A stretch of 64,000 nt of DNA, taken from contig NW_009799179.1 of NCBI RefSeq assembly GCF_000213175.1, positions 5,925,658-5,989,657 of the forward strand, read 5' to 3'. A model generated the notes under the pieces. The model worked only from the letters and a program-made list of their open reading frames with translations. It ran no database searches and had not been told where the DNA came from. This document shows, piece after piece, positions 61,263 to 64,000 of this stretch. This stretch comes from Neurospora tetrasperma FGSC 2508. Lineage: Eukaryota; Ascomycota; Sordariomycetes; Sordariales; Sordariaceae. A program made the translations under genes and the position numbers. How positions within the stretch are numbered: the stretch's first letter is position 1; the number at the start of each line of letters is the position of its first letter.

Positions 61263-63720
61263 TCCCTTGCCCTCCCTACCTAGTATTTCCCCAATTCGTC
61301 GTCTTCGTTATTGTCAATAACCTCAATATAGTTGCGTACCTCATCCTAGGCATTAAAATCCTCAATACTAGGCCCCTTCTTGTAGTAATAGTAATTACGG
61401 CGCGCTAAAGCTCGTATAGTACCCGGATTATGTAATTTACCCTTTGGTACGGCTGGTGTATAGGTGGCCTTACTTGACTGTAACCCGGCTAGTAGTATAA
61501 TGAATATAGGTTTATTACCAAATGGCCCCCCTTATTTACGTAGGCGGCCTTTAAGCACTGCCTTAGCGGCTGGCTTAAATCTAAGGTATCTATTTATTGC
61601 ATTTTAGTATAGGAATTAATATAGGGGATACCCGGGGTATAAATATTAACTTATATGTTGTTAATGGAAGTGCTAAAATGGATAGTAAACTTCCTTAATT
61701 ACTAGGACCGTCTTCCCCTCTTTTAATAAAAGGGAAACCCTACCCGCACCCTAACGATTCCTACGCGCACCCTCCCCCACCCAGAAAAATGGGGCGGTCC
61801 AATTAATGACACCTGATGTTGTAAATCCTGTTTTTACCCGCGAAATTTCGTCTTTCTAATACACGCAACATCCCCTGTAACTTGGTCATTTCTTTCACTC
61901 TTTTTCACACGGCCAGTTGCACCGCTATTGTACTGCACCTATTAATTTGTACTACATCCATTTGCACTCAATATATTTAACGTATTTAATGGACGAGGAT
62001 GGGGAGTTGGGTCGATACTAGGTACTGGGAGGAGAGAGTACGGCGGTGAGAGGAGGAGAAAATACGGATAGTACAGCGGCGAGGGGAGGTTCAGCAACGA
62101 GAGGAGGTACAGCAACGAGAGGAGGCACAGCTTACAAGGGTGGGTGACCCAGCTACGAATGTTACAGACATGGAAATTTACCGCCAAAACCCGATAATTT
62201 ACATATCGGCTGACATAGGGTGCGCCTAGGAACCGTTGGGGTGCGGGTAGGGTTTCCCTAATAAAACCTCTATTTTATAGGTATAAGGTAGACTATATTA
62301 GGCTTTAGAGCTATTTGAATAAAGTTTAAGAGGCGTACTATGGAATTTTAACCGTTTAAAGGGTAGTATTGTATTGAATTTATAGTATTGGCGGTCTAAA
62401 AGATTAAGTACCTACGTAGATGATTTATACGGGCAATTACCTATCTACTCGCGGTTAACCTACTTAACCCGTATATATAAATTAAACTTAGTTAATTTAT
62501 TTATATAAACTTTATAAGGGTAGTTTATATACTAGAGATAAGGCTTATATAGCTCAATCAACCTACTACGAACCGAAAAACTATAGTTCTTAATAGAGCT
62601 ATTATTAGCTTCGTTTAATAATATGGTTCTTTATTTCTAATTAAAGTAATTATTAGTATGGTAACTTACCTACTCCTTCTTATAGAGTAATAGTATCTCC
62701 TATATTTACGAGACAATATCCTCCTACTTTTTATAAAATTAATATTATAAAATGGATTAAGCGCACTCAAAATCCTCTACGTCCGAGGAATAAATTATAT
62801 ATTGCTATATAAAGAATAGTACTAACCTTATATTAGTAACCTAATTTAGTAAAGGATCGAGACCTACCTTCGCTCTAATAATTATAGTAACCCGGGCGTT
62901 ATATTATTTTAACTCTTTAAAATCTTTCTTATCGCATTATTCTTATACGTCGTAGTTAAATAAAAAGCTGGGAGACAATAGGGAGTTAGAAGACGATAGG
63001 GACGAAGCTGGGGGTAAAGGATTATATACCTAATCTTTTTTAAGTTTATTAACAATATTGCAATTGAGGTACTACATATAACGCTACTACTAAATATTAG
63101 GGAAGGTCTTATTGATTACCTTTATAAACTAGGGGTCGCCGTTAATTATAACTATTATAGGGTAAAGGATTTTAAAATCCTTAGCCGTTTCTTTAATATA
63201 CTTAAGTAAGAAGGTAAATCCCTCCTCCCTGTCGTTATCAAAGAACGCTTAAAAGATTAGTATAGAAGTCTTTTCTAGTATTGGAATTACCCTTTAAATA
63301 AAGGGGAGGTTATAGTAGTTAGTCTTATACGTAGTATCGATTAATAACGTTTATAGAAACCTTAACTATATCCGGCGCTAGCGGTTAATTACTTGGAATA
63401 CGTAACGTAATATATTATCGTCGTCGCCCTCAAAGAACTCGCTCTTAAATATAACGGTATTACTATAGTAGTTATTATAAACCCTCTTAAGAAACGCTTA
63501 AGTATTATTATAACCCTCCCATATTTTATAATATACGGTTTAACGTATATTATTGAAATTACGATACGTTTAAAGGATTTTAAGATACTTCTCCTTTACT
63601 ATAGCGAAAATAGTTTGTATTGTAAGGTCGTATTGTAGGAGAAGTTTGCCTAAAAACTTATTAATTTTATAGTTAACTTTATAGTAGAAAGTTTTAGTAC
63701 GAAATATAAAGTAGCCTTCT
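61150..63720 (-). pseudogene. MULE-E transposase remnant
   Basis: Minus strand. The catalytic block reads LIDTTYKTNYYNLPFI at about 63355-63305, close to the MULE LIDATYKTNRYNLPLL motif with the Asp preserved. Upstream N-terminal sequence runs to about 63720. MITE-D1 splits the gene; the C-terminal piece (61560-61150) is less mutated and reads NPGTIRALARRNYYYYKKGP followed by an acidic tail. RIP-type stops elsewhere. Confidence 0.65.
61732..62258. mobile_element. MITE-D1 (527 bp)
   Basis: Terminal inverted repeats of about 41 bp start GGGAAACCCTACCCGCACC, with perfect 8-bp duplications TAATAAAA (61724-61731, 62259-62266). Not RIP-mutated. The interior has short repeats of a GAGAGGAGGTACAGCAACG type (62085-62130). 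The ORF at 62187-61942 is a by-product of this repeat. Confidence 0.9.
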
Positions 63721-63761
63721 AGTATATATAAGGGGGGGTAGCCTTAGTATATTAAATTTAT

Positions 63762-64000
63762 AGGAAACCCTACCCGCACCCCAACGGCTCCTACGCGCAC
63801 CCTATGTCAGCCGATATGTAAATTATTGGGTTTTAGCAGTAAATTTCTATGTTTCTAATTTCTGGTAATATTCGTAGTTGGGTCACCTACCCTTGTGCCT
63901 CCCGTTGTCATTCAGTACCTCACTATGACTCAAATCTCATAATATCTCTATAGAGTTGCTGTCTACTCTAGTCCAAATACTAACATCTAACAACTCAGAA
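63762..64000. mobile_element. MITE-D2, partial, inverted relative to D1
   Basis: Starts (A)GGAAACCCTACCCGCACC and matches the reverse complement of the right end of MITE-D1 (CGGCTGACATAGGGTGCGC) for about 140 bases, then diverges. It runs off the window. Confidence 0.75.

Larger units (their letters stand above)
60817..64000 (-). mobile_element. MULE-E, right end beyond window, with MITE-D copies
   Basis: The left end at about 60817 starts GAGTTTACTTGCCCGCACC and continues with ACTTACACGCACCCACC, the CCGCACCC...CACGCACCC layout shared with MITE-B and MITE-D ends. The body codes on the minus strand for a MULE transposase and is interrupted by MITE-D1 (61732-62258), with MITE-D2 starting at 63762. 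The right end and target duplication are outside the window, so the outer border is inferred. Confidence 0.6.

Noticed and set aside
1-64000. An undescribed defence or biosynthetic gene system
   Set aside because: No set of adjacent intact genes exists in the window; everything recognisable is transposon-derived or unrecognisably decayed.

Overview
The window looks like a gene-free, AT-rich isochore of a filamentous ascomycete (Pezizomycotina) shaped by repeat-induced point mutation (RIP). Over most of its length CpA/TpG is scarce and TpA abundant while CpG survives, and copies of one repeat differ almost only by C/T and G/A transitions. I found no intact host gene, no convincing rRNA or tRNA gene, and no CRISPR array. 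Genus cannot be told from the sequence alone.

Layout, left to right. 1-7083 is a Tad1-like LINE (here LINE-A, minus strand) split by a Fot1/pogo-type DNA transposon (3148-6394). 7084-10460 is a broken Ty1/Copia element with its 3' LTR. 10461-16413 is a patchwork: MITE-A, a possible tRNA-like head, unrecognised decayed coding stretches, an LTR fragment, and the end of a MULE (MULE-C family). 16422-20977 is MULE-A, carrying two inverted MITEs with an inverted segment between them. 21050-29166 is a LINE-A 5' fragment holding MULE-D1, which holds MULE-D2, which holds MITE-C. 29167-30069 is LTR-like. 30122-33208 is a full-length MULE-C. After an assembly gap come a MITE-B fragment, Copia LTR pieces and a Copia gag region (34515-35975), then a truncated MULE-C (35976-38811) containing a second, much less mutated Fot1-like element (36275-38355). 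38812-53543 is a second LINE-A (minus) split by a different LINE, LINE-B (44547-52326, plus, with a second gap). 53544-57371 is a broken Ty3/Gypsy element, 57372-58370 a LINE-A 3' end, 58371-60816 unclassified low-complexity and decayed sequence, and 60817-64000 a fifth MULE (MULE-E) with MITE-D copies.

The window's interest lies in how these elements interact. Most of the MULEs and MITEs whose two ends are both visible make 8-bp target duplications, and several begin GAG and end CTC. Two MITE-B copies inside MULE-A have recombined and flipped the catalytic part of its transposase; the duplications and the reading frame both show the original order. Short MITEs, and the second Fot1, keep many CpA/TpG sites and stand out as unmutated islands. 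Several MULE ends carry a telomere-like 9-mer GGGTTAGGG. A Copia and a Gypsy element share a roughly 560-bp module just upstream of their 3' LTRs.
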